A DNA stretch of 64,000 nt from Schizochytrium sp. CCTCC M209059 (GCA_000818945.1 KN805391.1:508019-572018), one strand, 5' to 3'; shown: positions 51,244 through 62,249, numbered from the stretch's first letter. Notes: generated from the letters alone by a model not told the origin. Translations and numbers: made by a program.

Positions 51244-52545
51244 ATGGCATCTGCCCGCGGAGAGGCGATGGCAGACATGCCCCTCCCCTCGCCCAAAGCC
51301 ACAAGCGAGGTGAGCGAGGACATGCGCGCTGATGAACAGCTCATGAAGACTCTCGAGGACGCCGCGTACTGGCGCAAGGTCTGCCCACACCTTCATGTAG
51401 GCGAGCATGAACGCGTGCAGGAGGCCGCGCAAGCCGCCAAAGAACGCGCCGCAAACTGGCAAACCCAGGCTGAAACGAAGCGCGGGGAGTTCGCAGAAAA
51501 TGGGTTTTTCCACATGACTCCCCAAGACTTGGGCCTCGGCGAGGACGACTACCTCGAGCGCATTCACGCGCTTGCACTTGGCGTCGTTCGTCTCATGCAG
51601 CATGGTTGGCCCGCTTCTTTTATCTTCATCTATGACGAGGCCTGGATTCTCGTAGCCGGCGCCTCGGCACGCCTCGAGGCGGCCACCGGCGGCTCGGGCT
51701 TCATTGGCGACATGTACGCCTGGTATGTCGAGCCAGACCACGGACAGCGCGGCTGGGGACCCCATCGGGACCGCATGGGTTCTGGTCCCGAGTCTTTCCG
51801 GGCCGACGGCACTTCAAAGCTCAGTACAACGTGGCTCGCGCTCACCGACGCTGGCCCCAACAATTCTTGTCTCTATGTTGTTCCGGCGACCGCAGATCCG
51901 CTCTTTCACAAGGCGGATCGCCAGGACGTCGATCCGCTCGCCGAGATATTTGCCAACGACCCCCAAGCCTATCAGAGCATTCGCGCGCTGCCGGCCCCAG
52001 CAGGCTGCGCTTGGCACTTTTCGCACCGCATCATTCATTGGGGGTCTCACGTGGCGCGTCGCTCCTCGCTTGGACCGGCGCGACCACCACAGCCCCGCAT
52101 CGCCATGAGCTGGGTGGTCGGCGACGCCGCCTACGAGGATCCGGCTTTTCCTCGAGAGACAAATCTGCCTTCGCCTCCGGTGCATCTGCGTGTTGCCTTT
52201 GTTGCTGGACAAATTGTGGCCTATGGCGGACAGACCAAGCTCCGCAAGGGGTTCCGGACCATGTGTTTTCGGTTCTTCAAAAAGCACAGTCAGCTCTTTA
52301 CGGAATTTTACCGCGACAAGGTTGAATTCATTCACTTTTGCCGTCCTGCCCCTGCCCCCGAAGTTCACCTCAAGGAGTCGTCGCGCAAGGCGCTGGAGGC
52401 CGTCGACGTCTCCAAGCTCGAGTTTGCCACACCGCAGGACGATTCCAAGCTTGATGGCATCAAGGGCATGTTTGGGTCCGATTCCAGCAGCGAAGACGAA
52501 GATGATAACGACGACGACGAGGAGGAGGAGGAGGATAACATGTAA
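51244..52545 (+). CDS. PhyH-like Fe(II)/2-oxoglutarate dioxygenase
   Basis: A 433-residue protein from the ATG at 51244. The double-stranded beta-helix core carries the HxD motif at H174-R-D176 (GWGPHRDRMG), a distal His (H265 or H269 in HRIIHWGSH) and R285 (PRIAMSW) for 2-oxoglutarate. This is the phytanoyl-CoA dioxygenase superfamily pattern. Residues about 20-120 are helical and charged. The last 30 residues are a strongly acidic Ser/Asp/Glu tail. No signal, TM helix or PTS1 tripeptide is seen, so a cytosolic or nuclear location is likely. The substrate is unknown; the family hydroxylates lipids, small molecules or proteins. Confidence 0.75.
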   Translation: MASARGEAMADMPLPSPKATSEVSEDMRADEQLMKTLEDAAYWRKVCPHLHVGEHERVQEAAQAAKERAANWQTQAETKRGEFAENGFFHMTPQDLGLGEDDYLERIHALALGVVRLMQHGWPASFIFIYDEAWILVAGASARLEAATGGSGFIGDMYAWYVEPDHGQRGWGPHRDRMGSGPESFRADGTSKLSTTWLALTDAGPNNSCLYVVPATADPLFHKADRQDVDPLAEIFANDPQAYQSIRALPAPAGCAWHFSHRIIHWGSHVARRSSLGPARPPQPRIAMSWVVGDAAYEDPAFPRETNLPSPPVHLRVAFVAGQIVAYGGQTKLRKGFRTMCFRFFKKHSQLFTEFYRDKVEFIHFCRPAPAPEVHLKESSRKALEAVDVSKLEFATPQDDSKLDGIKGMFGSDSSSEDEDDNDDDEEEEEDNM

Positions 52546-53004
52546 AGTCTTGTCAAGAGACAAACAGATGGACCCACACACCCCATCACTCGCCCGTAGC
52601 GCTGTATACAGATAATACAACTTTTTGAACAATCTGAACTCTTGGGCGAAACGTCTCAAGAAAGGTCGAATTCCCCCCCCTCCCCCTTCTCCCTTTCCNN
52701 NNNNNNNNNNNNNNNNNNNNNNNNNNNNNNNNNNNNNNNNNNNNNNNNNNNNNNCCCCCCCCCCAAAAAAAACGAAAAAAAAAACGAATGAATGACTTCA
52801 GGTTGCCTTCGTTGTTCTCAAAAGATCATCATCATAATGAGACACGGAAACTCAATTTTTCTTTGGATTCTCCTGCATTAATTGCTGTTTATCTCAGGAA
52901 AACCGATCGGAACATATTGGATGCGTGGATTTCCTTCCGCTGCATGCATCTCACAAATCTCAAGGCTTCTTTGTCTTTTAAATTTGATTTTATTAGTTTT
53001 TTGT
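52546..53004. other. Intergenic with assembly gap
   Basis: Homopolymeric C/T sequence at 52672-52698, an N gap at 52699-52754, then C and A runs to 52785. No gene is seen. Confidence 0.7.
52699..52754. other. Assembly gap (56 N)
   Basis: The run of Ns is flanked by poly-C and poly-A tracts, which explains the failed assembly. Confidence 0.95.
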
Positions 53005-55422
53005 TTACAAGACGCGGACGGCAGCCTCCCGGTCTTCACAGTGTGATCTGTACGCGGGCAAGTGATATCCTTGCTGTGCGAATTGCCCTGGCTTCGGAAA
53101 AGTTTTCGCATCCAGGCCAACATTGTAGTCGCCAAAAGATATGCTCACCTCTCGAAAAGATGCTGCACCTGGATGTCCCGGCATGGTCGCCTCCGTCTTA
53201 TCAAAGACGACACCTGTAGATCCGGGCGACGCTTCGGAGGGTAATACATCTTCGCATATATCCATTTCAGCAAGATTGGAAGGCGGTGATCGGAAAAGTG
53301 CAGGCCGGGCGGTTTCCATATACACCCAAGCTAAAACAAAAGCCAGCGAAAGGCCGCACATGAGCATGGAAAAAAAGAGTGCTCGTCCGTCGATCGTGTC
53401 GTATGGAACAAAGGTATCTGCAGAGGCCAAGAGATGAAGCAGCGTCGGTAGCATTACCACAATGCAAGCCAACTTAGCAAGCGCTCGAAGCGCAACCACA
53501 GCAACATTGGGCCCAAGCTGTGGAGACATATGCGACGTTGCAAGTGCTGCCGCATTCTGCGTACGGGAGAGCCTGGCGATAAAGTCCTCAATAAAAAGCC
53601 GCGCAATACTTCCGAAAGCCGCCCATGCCAGCACGGTAGTGCCCCAAGGAGACGATGATGCGAGCGCAGGCAAGATCACGAGCATGCACGCTTCGGCATG
53701 CATCAGTGCCAAGGGAGGTGGGGCCAAAGTATTTGACGCTGCCGATACTGTGCCGCTTTGTGTTATTGTACCTGTGGCTGGTGGCGCAAACTGATGCATC
53801 GCCTTGGAAAAGAGCCGAGCCAAGGCGCGAGAAATGCTAACTGCCTCGAAAACCAGTGAGGCGATCACAAGCACCCTCGTCCCGCTCCTCGCCTGCGCCG
53901 ATAACGTCAGTGAAGTAAGAAAGCATAGCGCCATAAGAACGGAGACGCGGAATCGCTCGCCATGTTCCTGTGAAAAAGTTAGCACAGGACGTTCCGGGAG
54001 CAGACCCTGATGCGGATGCGGAAGAATGAGCAGCGCATAAAGGGCCAGCGCTGCAGCGGCACCAAGCAGGGCTTCCGCAAAACTTGTGGTTTCTTGCACA
54101 TGGAAGGGTTGCGCAGCAGCCCCAACGATGAGCCCAACCGAAACCAAAAGAGCGCAAGAAAAAACAATCATAAAGCTGCGCAGCTTGGTCTGCCGCCCAA
54201 AATCGACAGCAGGGCGCATAGCCTCAAAGTTGATATCCTCTGGTGCTGGTGCAGACCGGACAAAGATGGGCTGCATGTCCTCGCCGAACTTTGAGCGAAG
54301 CTCGCGCGAAGGAGAGAACCACCAACGCTCGGCGTGGTCGCGCTGCGTGCCATGCGGCGCTCCCGCAGATCCAAGACCTGGGCGTGGCGATTGCAGCGAC
54401 GCTCCTTCTCGAAGCAGAGAGCTCGGCTCATCGTCGAAAAAGATGGCATCCTCGTCCTCTTCACCCAAGCCAGCCATGTGAATGTACTCGAGTGAGTCGC
54501 GCAGGACCGCCTTGGCGTCCACGGTGCGCTCAAAGGTGACCACAGCACATCCCAAAGCTTCGACCTGATGCGTCGATTCCAGACGGGCAAGCTTTTCGTC
54601 AATATTCTCCATCCAACGCCGATACCGGTCCTGGCGGCGGTCGCCAGCTCGTCGGGCCATGCGTCGACACATCCTGCAACACAATAGACGAGGAACAACA
54701 CCATGCAAAGGCCGCCAGCGCTGTTGTTCGCGCTCCGCAGTTCTTGACATGGCTCGGAGTTCATTGCGCAGGCGTCGCAGGCGCGCAATTTGCCCAATGT
54801 CCAGAAGCGTTAAAACGTTATCGACAGAGCCATACTTTTCAGCAAAGAAATCCGCCAAACGCGGGCCGTCAGGGACTAGGCCCACGGAGCCTTGAAAGGC
54901 CGGGCAGCTCACCAAGACGCTGCGTGCGGCGACGCCGTCCACCTCCCAGTGCTGGCGCGTATCTCTGTAAAATACAATGGTGAGCACGATGAGCAACAGG
55001 CTCATCCACGCTGGCCGCAAAAGTGGGCCAGCCTTGGGCTCTGCGGCATCCACGAGCCATCCTCCACATGCCGCAACACAAAGGGTCGCTGCAGACAGCT
55101 GCAAGAAGATTACAAGCAGGGTTTGGCCGCTGCCCCAATTGGCCGCGGCCTTTCGCGCAGTGACTCCGGGCAGCTGCAAGATGTTGCTACTGCTGTCGTG
55201 CTCCCGAGTGCCAAAAAAATTGTGTGTCCGTGACGGCGACTGTGGCTGCGACTGCGACTGCGACTGCGGCTGCGGCTGCGCGTGCCCGTGCGCACGCGTC
55301 TGATTTTGCATCTCCTCATCGTCTCTCCACGCAGCGTGCGCGTCGTGCTTGCTCGTGTGCAGGAGGCCGCACGTCTCCCCGTCGACGTCCGGGCCGCCGG
55401 CGTCCACGAGATCCTCTCGCAT
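53005..55422 (-). CDS. Divergent OSCA/TMEM63-like membrane protein
   Basis: An 805-residue protein from the first in-frame ATG (55422). After a Gln/Ser-rich cytosolic N-terminus, two hydrophobic helices precede a soluble domain. That domain has features of the OSCA/CSC1 cytosolic domain: an RRM-like strand (SVLVSCPAFQGSVGL), a long charged helical hairpin (RRLRNELRAMSRTAEREQQR) and a second strand (GCAVVTFERTVDAKAVL). The stretch PAPEDINFEAM directly before the next TM helix (SFMIVFSCALLVSVGLIVG) corresponds to the family's PEDIxWxNL signature. About eight further TM helices follow. OSCA/TMEM63 proteins are mechanosensitive or osmosensitive cation channels. The similarity is partial, so another polytopic family is possible. 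Confidence 0.5.
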   Translation of the reverse strand: MREDLVDAGGPDVDGETCGLLHTSKHDAHAAWRDDEEMQNQTRAHGHAQPQPQSQSQSQPQSPSRTHNFFGTREHDSSSNILQLPGVTARKAAANWGSGQTLLVIFLQLSAATLCVAACGGWLVDAAEPKAGPLLRPAWMSLLLIVLTIVFYRDTRQHWEVDGVAARSVLVSCPAFQGSVGLVPDGPRLADFFAEKYGSVDNVLTLLDIGQIARLRRLRNELRAMSRTAEREQQRWRPLHGVVPRLLCCRMCRRMARRAGDRRQDRYRRWMENIDEKLARLESTHQVEALGCAVVTFERTVDAKAVLRDSLEYIHMAGLGEEDEDAIFFDDEPSSLLREGASLQSPRPGLGSAGAPHGTQRDHAERWWFSPSRELRSKFGEDMQPIFVRSAPAPEDINFEAMRPAVDFGRQTKLRSFMIVFSCALLVSVGLIVGAAAQPFHVQETTSFAEALLGAAAALALYALLILPHPHQGLLPERPVLTFSQEHGERFRVSVLMALCFLTSLTLSAQARSGTRVLVIASLVFEAVSISRALARLFSKAMHQFAPPATGTITQSGTVSAASNTLAPPPLALMHAEACMLVILPALASSSPWGTTVLAWAAFGSIARLFIEDFIARLSRTQNAAALATSHMSPQLGPNVAVVALRALAKLACIVVMLPTLLHLLASADTFVPYDTIDGRALFFSMLMCGLSLAFVLAWVYMETARPALFRSPPSNLAEMDICEDVLPSEASPGSTGVVFDKTEATMPGHPGAASFREVSISFGDYNVGLDAKTFPKPGQFAQQGYHLPAYRSHCEDREAAVRVL

Positions 55423-56392
55423 CTCGGCAAACGGCCCGAGGGCCGGCCGGCCGTCTGTCTGCACGCACGTTTGTGTCCAGCGGGCTCGAGCGGCCGCGAC
55501 GGCGATCACGGCTGCGCAAGACACCAGCTGCGTGCAACGCTGTCGCGATCGCTCTACAACGCGCGCGCACGCGCCTCTCGTTTGGTGTTTAGACAAACAC
55601 GAAGAGAAGACACTCTTGAAGATTTTTGAGGCGCCTTCCTTCCTTCCTTCCTTCCTTCCTTCCTCCTCTTCTCCCTTCTTCTTCTTCTTCTTCGCCTTCT
55701 TCTTCTTCTTCGCCTTCTCAACTGCCGCTGCACAACTTGATCCTGGTCACGACTTCTTGTGCCGGTTGGCCAGGAAACCTTCGCTGCCAGCCAGGCAGAG
55801 ACTGGCTACCCTGCCGACCAAAACTGTTGGCAAGCTGCGGACGAGGACTGGCAACAAACGACGCGGAGAGCTCGTTACGTACCAGTGTCGGCAAACAGCA
55901 ACGCCTCTTCTCTCGTCTAGCGTATTCGCTGGGGCGATCGATGGTCACAGTCCAGGATGGTGACGAGGATGGATAGTGATGATGAGAAATGGTGCTCTGC
56001 AATGCTCGTTCGCCCAGCCTGAGGAGATGCCAAGGCCACGCGATGGCACAACGCAGCCCCCACGCGATCTATGTTATTTTTAAGGAAACGGGGAAAAGGC
56101 GACACGATGGCAAGACACCGTTTCGGCCACAGGAAACTGCCCGGCATGCGCTGCGAGGAGAAGCGGTCCGACTCGGAGCTTGGCAAAAAGTACTGATGAG
56201 AAAAAAAAGCGCCGCGTCGCGATCCATCCATCAACAAATTCTCGGAAACGAGGAGGACATTTGTGATTCCGATTTGATCGTTATTAAATCCACCCTTGCT
56301 TTCCGCAACGAGGCGTGCAAACTAATTGGGACGCAAGAAGGCAGCGACGATCTTCGATGAAAAGCTAACAACTTGAAGCTTCTTTTCTTAGT
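55423..56392. other. Intergenic, no supported gene
   Basis: Upstream of the OSCA-like gene. It contains (TTCC) and (CTT) repeats at about 55634-55720. A 123-codon plus frame at 55989-56360 has no recognisable features. Confidence 0.45.
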
Positions 56393-59300
56393 TTAGTTGA
56401 GGAGTTTGAGGATTTCGTCGTCGGGGCCTTCGTTGTCCACCTGGTCGAGAAAGGCGTCGAGATCAAGACTACCCAAGCTACCGAGCTCACTTATGTCGTC
56501 GGCGGTGGTGGTCACAGTTTTGTCGCCCATCTTGACACGAATGACGCCACTTCCCGAGGAAGCTGGACTCTTGGGCTCCGGGGTCCGGGTTCCCCGGGAC
56601 GCAGGCGGCCTCAAAAGGATTGCAGGAGGAGGCGGACTATTGTCCTCCTTGTTCTTGTGAACAATGAGACCTATTGGAGGATTCCATGTAGGCACGGCGG
56701 ACGATTTAGATGTCGCTGTGGCCGGGGACCTGGGCGCCGAGGGCGACCGGGACAACATGCTCACGCGGAGCTTCGGGCCTTTGCCCGGTAGAATGTTTGA
56801 CGAGCTATGGGTGGCTGTTAGACTACTTTTCTCGAGATCCAGCAACGGGGGAAGGTCGCCAGCATCGCTCCCGAAGTCGCTTCCCCCCGAGACTTGCTGC
56901 GCCTTGAGCACGCGACGATGGGACTCACTGCCATGGCGAGGGTGGTCGTCTTCGTCGTCGCTTTTACTCTCCATCGCTTCGTCGGCATCGTTCGCCGTGG
57001 TCGCAGAGGCGGACGCCTTATCTGGAACCCGGGCTGTGGGCCCAGTGCCTGTGCCCTTGGGTGCGAGCGCTTTCGCGTTGGGCTGCAGACGCGCGACCTC
57101 CGTCTCCGACTCTGTTTTGGTCTCTGCCTTGGCGTGTTCCGCCACCTCGGAGCGCGCGATTGCTTTATTGGGCCCTGCTCTTGCCGAGCCAGCTGGTCGA
57201 GCGAGGTCAGCAATGCGTTTGGGCGCGGGAAGGTCATTCAGTGAGGTTGACGTCGAGGAGGAAGACGAGGAGGAAGAAGTCGAGGAGGAAGACGATGACG
57301 ATGACGATGACGAGCCTGACGACGACGAAGAGCCCGAAGATCGGGACGACCCTGATGACGACGAAGAGCCCGAAGATCGGGACGAGCCTGACGACGACGA
57401 AGAGCCCGAAGATGAGTCCGAAGCAGAAGAGCCCGACGAGGCATCTGACGCAGAAGAACCCGAAGACGACGATGACGCCGAAGAGCTCGAAGACCTCGAG
57501 GAACCCGAAGACGAAGATGACGCCGCAGAAGCCACGCTCAATGCCGACCGCGGCGAGGCTACGGTGCAAACAGACTTTGCATCAACATGCTCTTCTTCGC
57601 TGCGAATGGTGGATGCACTGCTTGCAGAGGTGTCGACTTCCAAGGAGCGATTGGACGTCGATTTCTTTGTCTGGGCCGCTCGGGCCTCCGCTCGGGCCTC
57701 CGCTCGGGCCTCCGCTCGGGCCTCTTCGTCAGCCTCGCGCTGACGACGTCGCTGCCTGCGTACCTCGTCGCGGCTAGCCCGCCAAACAGAGGTGGAAGCT
57801 TCGTCGCTAAAGACGGAGTCAAGATCAAAATTCGATGGAGATCCCGCACGGTTTGTTGCGGACCCAGGGTGCCAGGCCCCGAGTTTTGGTTTTTGTTCGA
57901 GTTTTGCACGAGGCGAAAGCGCTTCCAAGAGAGCCGGAGGCGAGCGTGGGGAACGCGGCGTCACCCCCTTGGCCTGAAGCATAATATCCCGCGCCTTGCG
58001 CACATCAAAGGCCGACGGACTTGCGGCCCGGGCTTGGTCAATAATATCGATGGTATCGGAAGTGAAACGCGTTTCGTTGCGGGCGCGCTCCTCGTTGTCC
58101 AGCTTGCTGCGCACGGTCTCCAGGGCGTTCTGGATGCCTTGGTGGCGCTCGTGCATGGACACAAGGTGAGTTTGTTGTTCGTCGGGCGAGCGCGGCGAAA
58201 TGAGGTTTCCAGGAGAGATCGGGCCGTCTCGGCGCATCTCTTGGTCCACGGTAGCGATGTTGAGTGCACTGAAGCGAATGTTGCGCTTCTCTTGCTCTTG
58301 TACGCGCAAGTGGTGATACAATCGCTCCTTGCGTTCATCGATGCGGCGCGCGTCCTCGTAGAGACGCATTGTCTGGTCATGGTCGCTCCTGCGCTTGCGC
58401 TGTCTCTGCAGCGTCGGCGAAGTCGCATCAAAGGCAGTGTCAGCCGCCTCGTCGATACGCGCCTGGTCTTCCACTTTGAGCTCGTCGAGATGGAGCTGGA
58501 GCCGGCGCGCGTCCTTGTAAAGACGAATGTGACGCGGCGAACTTGCCGTTTCAGGATCACAGCGATGTAATAAGAGCGCGTCGAGTTTTTCCGAAACAGC
58601 GCCGACCCGAGGCGCAAAGGAGCACTCTTTGAGATCGCTGAGTTCGCGTGCAATGTCGAGCGAGTGCCGAAAGTTAGGATCGCTTGCCCGCGCGCGCCGC
58701 TGAGTGAGAATTTCGGTACCCGAGGTGTAAAGGAAGTTGATGCGCTGCATGTTCCATTTGCTCAGATGTCTGTGCACTGAAGCTGCAGCGCTCTCGGCCA
58801 GGGCGCTCTCCCGCAAGAGTCTGTGCTTGGCTTCGAGAAGTTTTGCGTCAGAGTACAGGCGCATGGTGAGCTTTCGAACATGCTCGGCGTCGAGCACAAG
58901 CGGCCCCGGCTTGCGCGGCGCCTCGCCGGCGCTGTGCCGCCGCACCGAACTTTGTGGGGTAAACGTGCACTCAAGCCTCTCGCGTTCCTCGAGTTGGGCG
59001 CGAAGAGCCTGTCGTCGTGCCTCACGTTTTTCAAGAACGGCTGTTCGGCGAATTTCGAGCGGGGTGATGCGGTCGGGAAGAGACCTTCGCGCGACCATGA
59101 CGGGTTTAAAGGTGCATTCGCGCAGTGTGAGCGCGGTTCTTCGTTTCTCCATGGCGCGTTTGGCCTCTTGAAGTGCTTGTTTGTCCGGGCATAGTCTTGC
59201 AGGGTTCGGGGGCGGCACGGGCGGTTCAGGGGCTGTGGGCTCGCCAGACATGTTGTCGATATCTGTCTCGATGGCCCTCCCGCCGCGTCCTCGTCCTGAC

Positions 59301-61243
59301 CCTCGTCCGCGGCCGCGGCCGCGGCCATGACCCCGTCCGCGACCTCCTCGTCCTCGCTCACGACTTCGCCGAGGATTGTTGATCTTTGGCTGAAAGCTGC
59401 ATTCCACATCCAGGACCTTGCGCTTCGCCTCCAAACTTTGCTGCGTCCTTGCGGCTGTCGCATGAAGTCTGTCAAAAACGCCGGCCTTGCCGCCTCCGCG
59501 CCCGGTTGATTTTCGTCTTCGTGCTGCTTTCGGCGTGATGACGGGCTTAAAGGAGCATTCTGGGTCAACAACTTGCCGTTTCTCCTTGAGTTTCTCTTGT
59601 CGAACCTGTGCGCCCATGTATAGTCGATCATAGCGTTTCTCCCCCTCGTGACTTGCAAATCGTGAAGCAAGCTTAGTGACCTTTGGCGCGAAGGGACACT
59701 GCTCGGCCTGCAGCTGCTCCGAGACAGCTCGGATATTAATCTTTGCACGGACATGGTCCAGATAAAGCTTGTCGGCATGTTTTGGGTTGTGGCTTGTTGG
59801 CTGGGAGTGAGCAGAAGGTGCTGTTCCGCAACTACTTTCGGACCCGGTACGACGGAAAGAGGTCCGAGAACGGTATGCTGAAGCACCGGAGCTCTGCGAA
59901 GAAGTCGCGGAGCGATGTTCTGAAGCTTGCGAGGATCGAAACGATGTTTTCGGAAGATCATCCAAAGCTTCAGAATGTTGAGAAGACACTTCTGAGTCAT
60001 GGATCGAGGTTCCAGAGCGACCGTCCAGGATATTTCCATGATCTGAGACAAGCACTTCTTGTGTCAAATATGCATTTGGCCCATTTTGCACTGGCTTTGG
60101 TGAAACAGCTTCACTCGTTATCAACGCTGTCGACTTTGTCTCCTCTACTGGAAGGACAGTAAGCATTTCCGCTGCGTTGTTTTGCTCCACATCCTCGACA
60201 CTGTCAGCTCTCGACGCATGGTCGGAGACAGCTTGCGTAGTAATAACGTCAGTCACTTGTTCGTGCTTATAATCCGCTTGCACAATTGCAGCAGCCATCG
60301 ATTTGTGCTCAGAAGCAGCTTGCGTAAAAATAACGTCAGTCACCGACTCTTGCTCGGAAAGAGCTAGTACATTTACGTCAGCCTTTGAATTGTGGTCAGA
60401 AACATCTTGCACAGTCGCATCAGCCATTGCATCGTGCTTAACACCAGCTTGCTTAATAACGTCAGCCATTGGTTCGTGGCCAGAAACATCTTGCACAGTC
60501 GCATCAGTCATTGATTCGTGGACAGAGGTAGGTTGAAAATCAGCGTCAGCAGTACGTTCGTGGCCAGAAGTATCTTGCAAATCAGCGTCAGCCGTAAGTT
60601 CGTGGCCAGAGGTAGCTCGCAAATCAGCGTTCGCCATTGGTTCGTGACCAGAGACAGCTTGCAAATCAGCGTCGGCCATTGGTTCGTGGCCAGAAATAGC
60701 TTGCAAATCAGCGTCAGCCATTGGTTCATGACCAGAAACAGCTTGCATACCGTCACAAGCCAGTTCTTCGTCTGCTGTGTCACTGCGTTGGAGTTTGTTA
60801 GACACTAACTCTGAAGCTGCCCGGTCCGTGTTTTCTAGCTCGTCAGGTAGTGCATCTTCGTTAGCCTGAAAAAGGGTTGCTTTTAAAGTGTCAGAGACGT
60901 GCGCGGGCACCTCTTCGTCTTCATCTAAATCCTGGGAAAGCGTGTGACTGGCCACGGACATTACGTCGTCTGCCGGAGGTTCCGAGGTTTTTGAAAAGGC
61001 GTATTGTTCTGCATTAGGGTCGTCGGGTGCAAGTGGGGATGTGCTCCGAATCAAGCCAAAGACGCCTGCCGCTCCTGTACTTAATATTGTAGGAGATAAT
61101 GCCCCCGACGTCATCTGTTGAGGATCCTGGTGAGCGGGTTTGTGATCGGTTTGCTGCTGCGCATCGTCTGCAATGCTAGTCTTTATGTCGTCAAGGTCGC
61201 TTGGACTCCACTCGGAGGCATCGGAGGCATCAGAGGCGTCCAT
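56393..61243 (-). CDS. Repeat protein with six CTFxP-type motifs and a 14-residue tandem array
   Basis: A 1616-residue single-exon protein from the ATG at 61243. Residues about 160-370 hold roughly thirteen units of a 14-residue repeat with core SGHEPMADADLQA. Residues about 480-1090 hold six spaced motifs: CPFAPKV, CSFKPVI, CSFQPKI, CTFKPVM, CTFTPQS and CSFAPRV. Each is preceded by a charged helix containing RLY or similar (for example RLYMGAQVRQEKLKEKR). An Arg/Gly-rich tract (about 640-670) lies between the third and fourth. The C-terminal third is Ser/Asp-rich and disordered (long Ser tract at about 1250-1335). CTFxP repeats occur in large, poorly characterised protist proteins. There is no TM or enzyme motif; a cytoskeletal role is only a guess. 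Confidence 0.65.
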   Translation of the reverse strand: MDASDASDASEWSPSDLDDIKTSIADDAQQQTDHKPAHQDPQQMTSGALSPTILSTGAAGVFGLIRSTSPLAPDDPNAEQYAFSKTSEPPADDVMSVASHTLSQDLDEDEEVPAHVSDTLKATLFQANEDALPDELENTDRAASELVSNKLQRSDTADEELACDGMQAVSGHEPMADADLQAISGHEPMADADLQAVSGHEPMANADLRATSGHELTADADLQDTSGHERTADADFQPTSVHESMTDATVQDVSGHEPMADVIKQAGVKHDAMADATVQDVSDHNSKADVNVLALSEQESVTDVIFTQAASEHKSMAAAIVQADYKHEQVTDVITTQAVSDHASRADSVEDVEQNNAAEMLTVLPVEETKSTALITSEAVSPKPVQNGPNAYLTQEVLVSDHGNILDGRSGTSIHDSEVSSQHSEALDDLPKTSFRSSQASEHRSATSSQSSGASAYRSRTSFRRTGSESSCGTAPSAHSQPTSHNPKHADKLYLDHVRAKINIRAVSEQLQAEQCPFAPKVTKLASRFASHEGEKRYDRLYMGAQVRQEKLKEKRQVVDPECSFKPVITPKAARRRKSTGRGGGKAGVFDRLHATAARTQQSLEAKRKVLDVECSFQPKINNPRRSRERGRGGRGRGHGRGRGRGRGSGRGRGGRAIETDIDNMSGEPTAPEPPVPPPNPARLCPDKQALQEAKRAMEKRRTALTLRECTFKPVMVARRSLPDRITPLEIRRTAVLEKREARRQALRAQLEERERLECTFTPQSSVRRHSAGEAPRKPGPLVLDAEHVRKLTMRLYSDAKLLEAKHRLLRESALAESAAASVHRHLSKWNMQRINFLYTSGTEILTQRRARASDPNFRHSLDIARELSDLKECSFAPRVGAVSEKLDALLLHRCDPETASSPRHIRLYKDARRLQLHLDELKVEDQARIDEAADTAFDATSPTLQRQRKRRSDHDQTMRLYEDARRIDERKERLYHHLRVQEQEKRNIRFSALNIATVDQEMRRDGPISPGNLISPRSPDEQQTHLVSMHERHQGIQNALETVRSKLDNEERARNETRFTSDTIDIIDQARAASPSAFDVRKARDIMLQAKGVTPRSPRSPPALLEALSPRAKLEQKPKLGAWHPGSATNRAGSPSNFDLDSVFSDEASTSVWRASRDEVRRQRRRQREADEEARAEARAEARAEARAAQTKKSTSNRSLEVDTSASSASTIRSEEEHVDAKSVCTVASPRSALSVASAASSSSSGSSRSSSSSASSSSSGSSASDASSGSSASDSSSGSSSSSGSSRSSGSSSSSGSSRSSGSSSSSGSSSSSSSSSSSTSSSSSSSSTSTSLNDLPAPKRIADLARPAGSARAGPNKAIARSEVAEHAKAETKTESETEVARLQPNAKALAPKGTGTGPTARVPDKASASATTANDADEAMESKSDDEDDHPRHGSESHRRVLKAQQVSGGSDFGSDAGDLPPLLDLEKSSLTATHSSSNILPGKGPKLRVSMLSRSPSAPRSPATATSKSSAVPTWNPPIGLIVHKNKEDNSPPPPAILLRPPASRGTRTPEPKSPASSGSGVIRVKMGDKTVTTTADDISELGSLGSLDLDAFLDQVDNEGPDDEILKLLN

Positions 61244-62249
61244 GGCGCCTTGCGGCGCCTAGGGCACGGAAAGGATATGCGCGCAAGTGCCGAAGACCGC
61301 GCCCGAGGAGCTGTATTGCGAGTCAGGACGGAGGCGTGTGACCGTGCGAGTTCCGTGTCAGTCTCTGCGTGTGCTCCAGCAGGCTGCACCTCGTTTTGCC
61401 GCAGCACGCCACACCACGCCACGCCACTGCGCCGTCGAGGCTCAACGCGCAACGAGCGAGAGCGTCTCGGCCAGCTTTGGTGTGCGTTGCTTGCGTTGCT
61501 CTCAAACAGCTTAATTAGCCAGTCAAGTTTCCTTTGCTTTTCACTACTCTCCCCCACCCCCCCCGCGTCACAAGGGCCGCAGATGGAGAAGAGGTGGCGA
61601 CGCAGCGTTTGTCGCGGCTGCGAATAGGACGAATCACGCGGCGGTTCTTGTTCAGAGGTCTTAACATTCAAAGAGGAGGCGGCCGATCATTGAGAAGCAG
61701 CGGTGACTTTCTCGCAGTGAAATCCGAGCCGCCACAAGTCCATTTTGCAGGAAAGTACAATTCGCCACCAAGGGTAGTAGTAGACACGAACCTTTTACGT
61801 AAGAAGTAGGCACGACACCCGCCGTGGTCCCGAGGAGTCGGAGATCATCGATTCACGCCGCGTCGAAATCGTCAACGGATATGTCGTCAAGAATATTACG
61901 GGGTACACACCTTTCACCAAAGAGTAAAAACAGAAGAAGGAAAAAAAAAAATTGAAGCGGTGGTGATTCCAGCTTCCTTGAGCAAGGCTTGATGGCTCCA
62001 TTTCTTGGTGATTGACAATTTTGTCGATCGATGAGCCATGCGGAGTCGGTAGGAAACATCTTTTCGAGAAGCTCACTGCTTTTGGGGATCTGGAATTGAT
62101 TGAAAAAAAAAATCCAATTCGAAAAAGATTCTCCCCACGATGAGGTGAGACAGCTATGGAAAAAAGAAGAAAAGAACAGAAAAGAAAAGAAAAGAAGAAC
62201 TCGGGGATGGGATGGTGAACATGACGATGATATAGGTTTTGGGGTTACT
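61244..62249. other. Intergenic, no supported gene
   Basis: Promoter side of the CTFxP gene and 3' flank of the reductase. It contains poly-A/T tracts (61945-61960, 62103-62112) and AAAAG repeats (62160-62195). Frames here are shadows or low-complexity. Confidence 0.5.
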
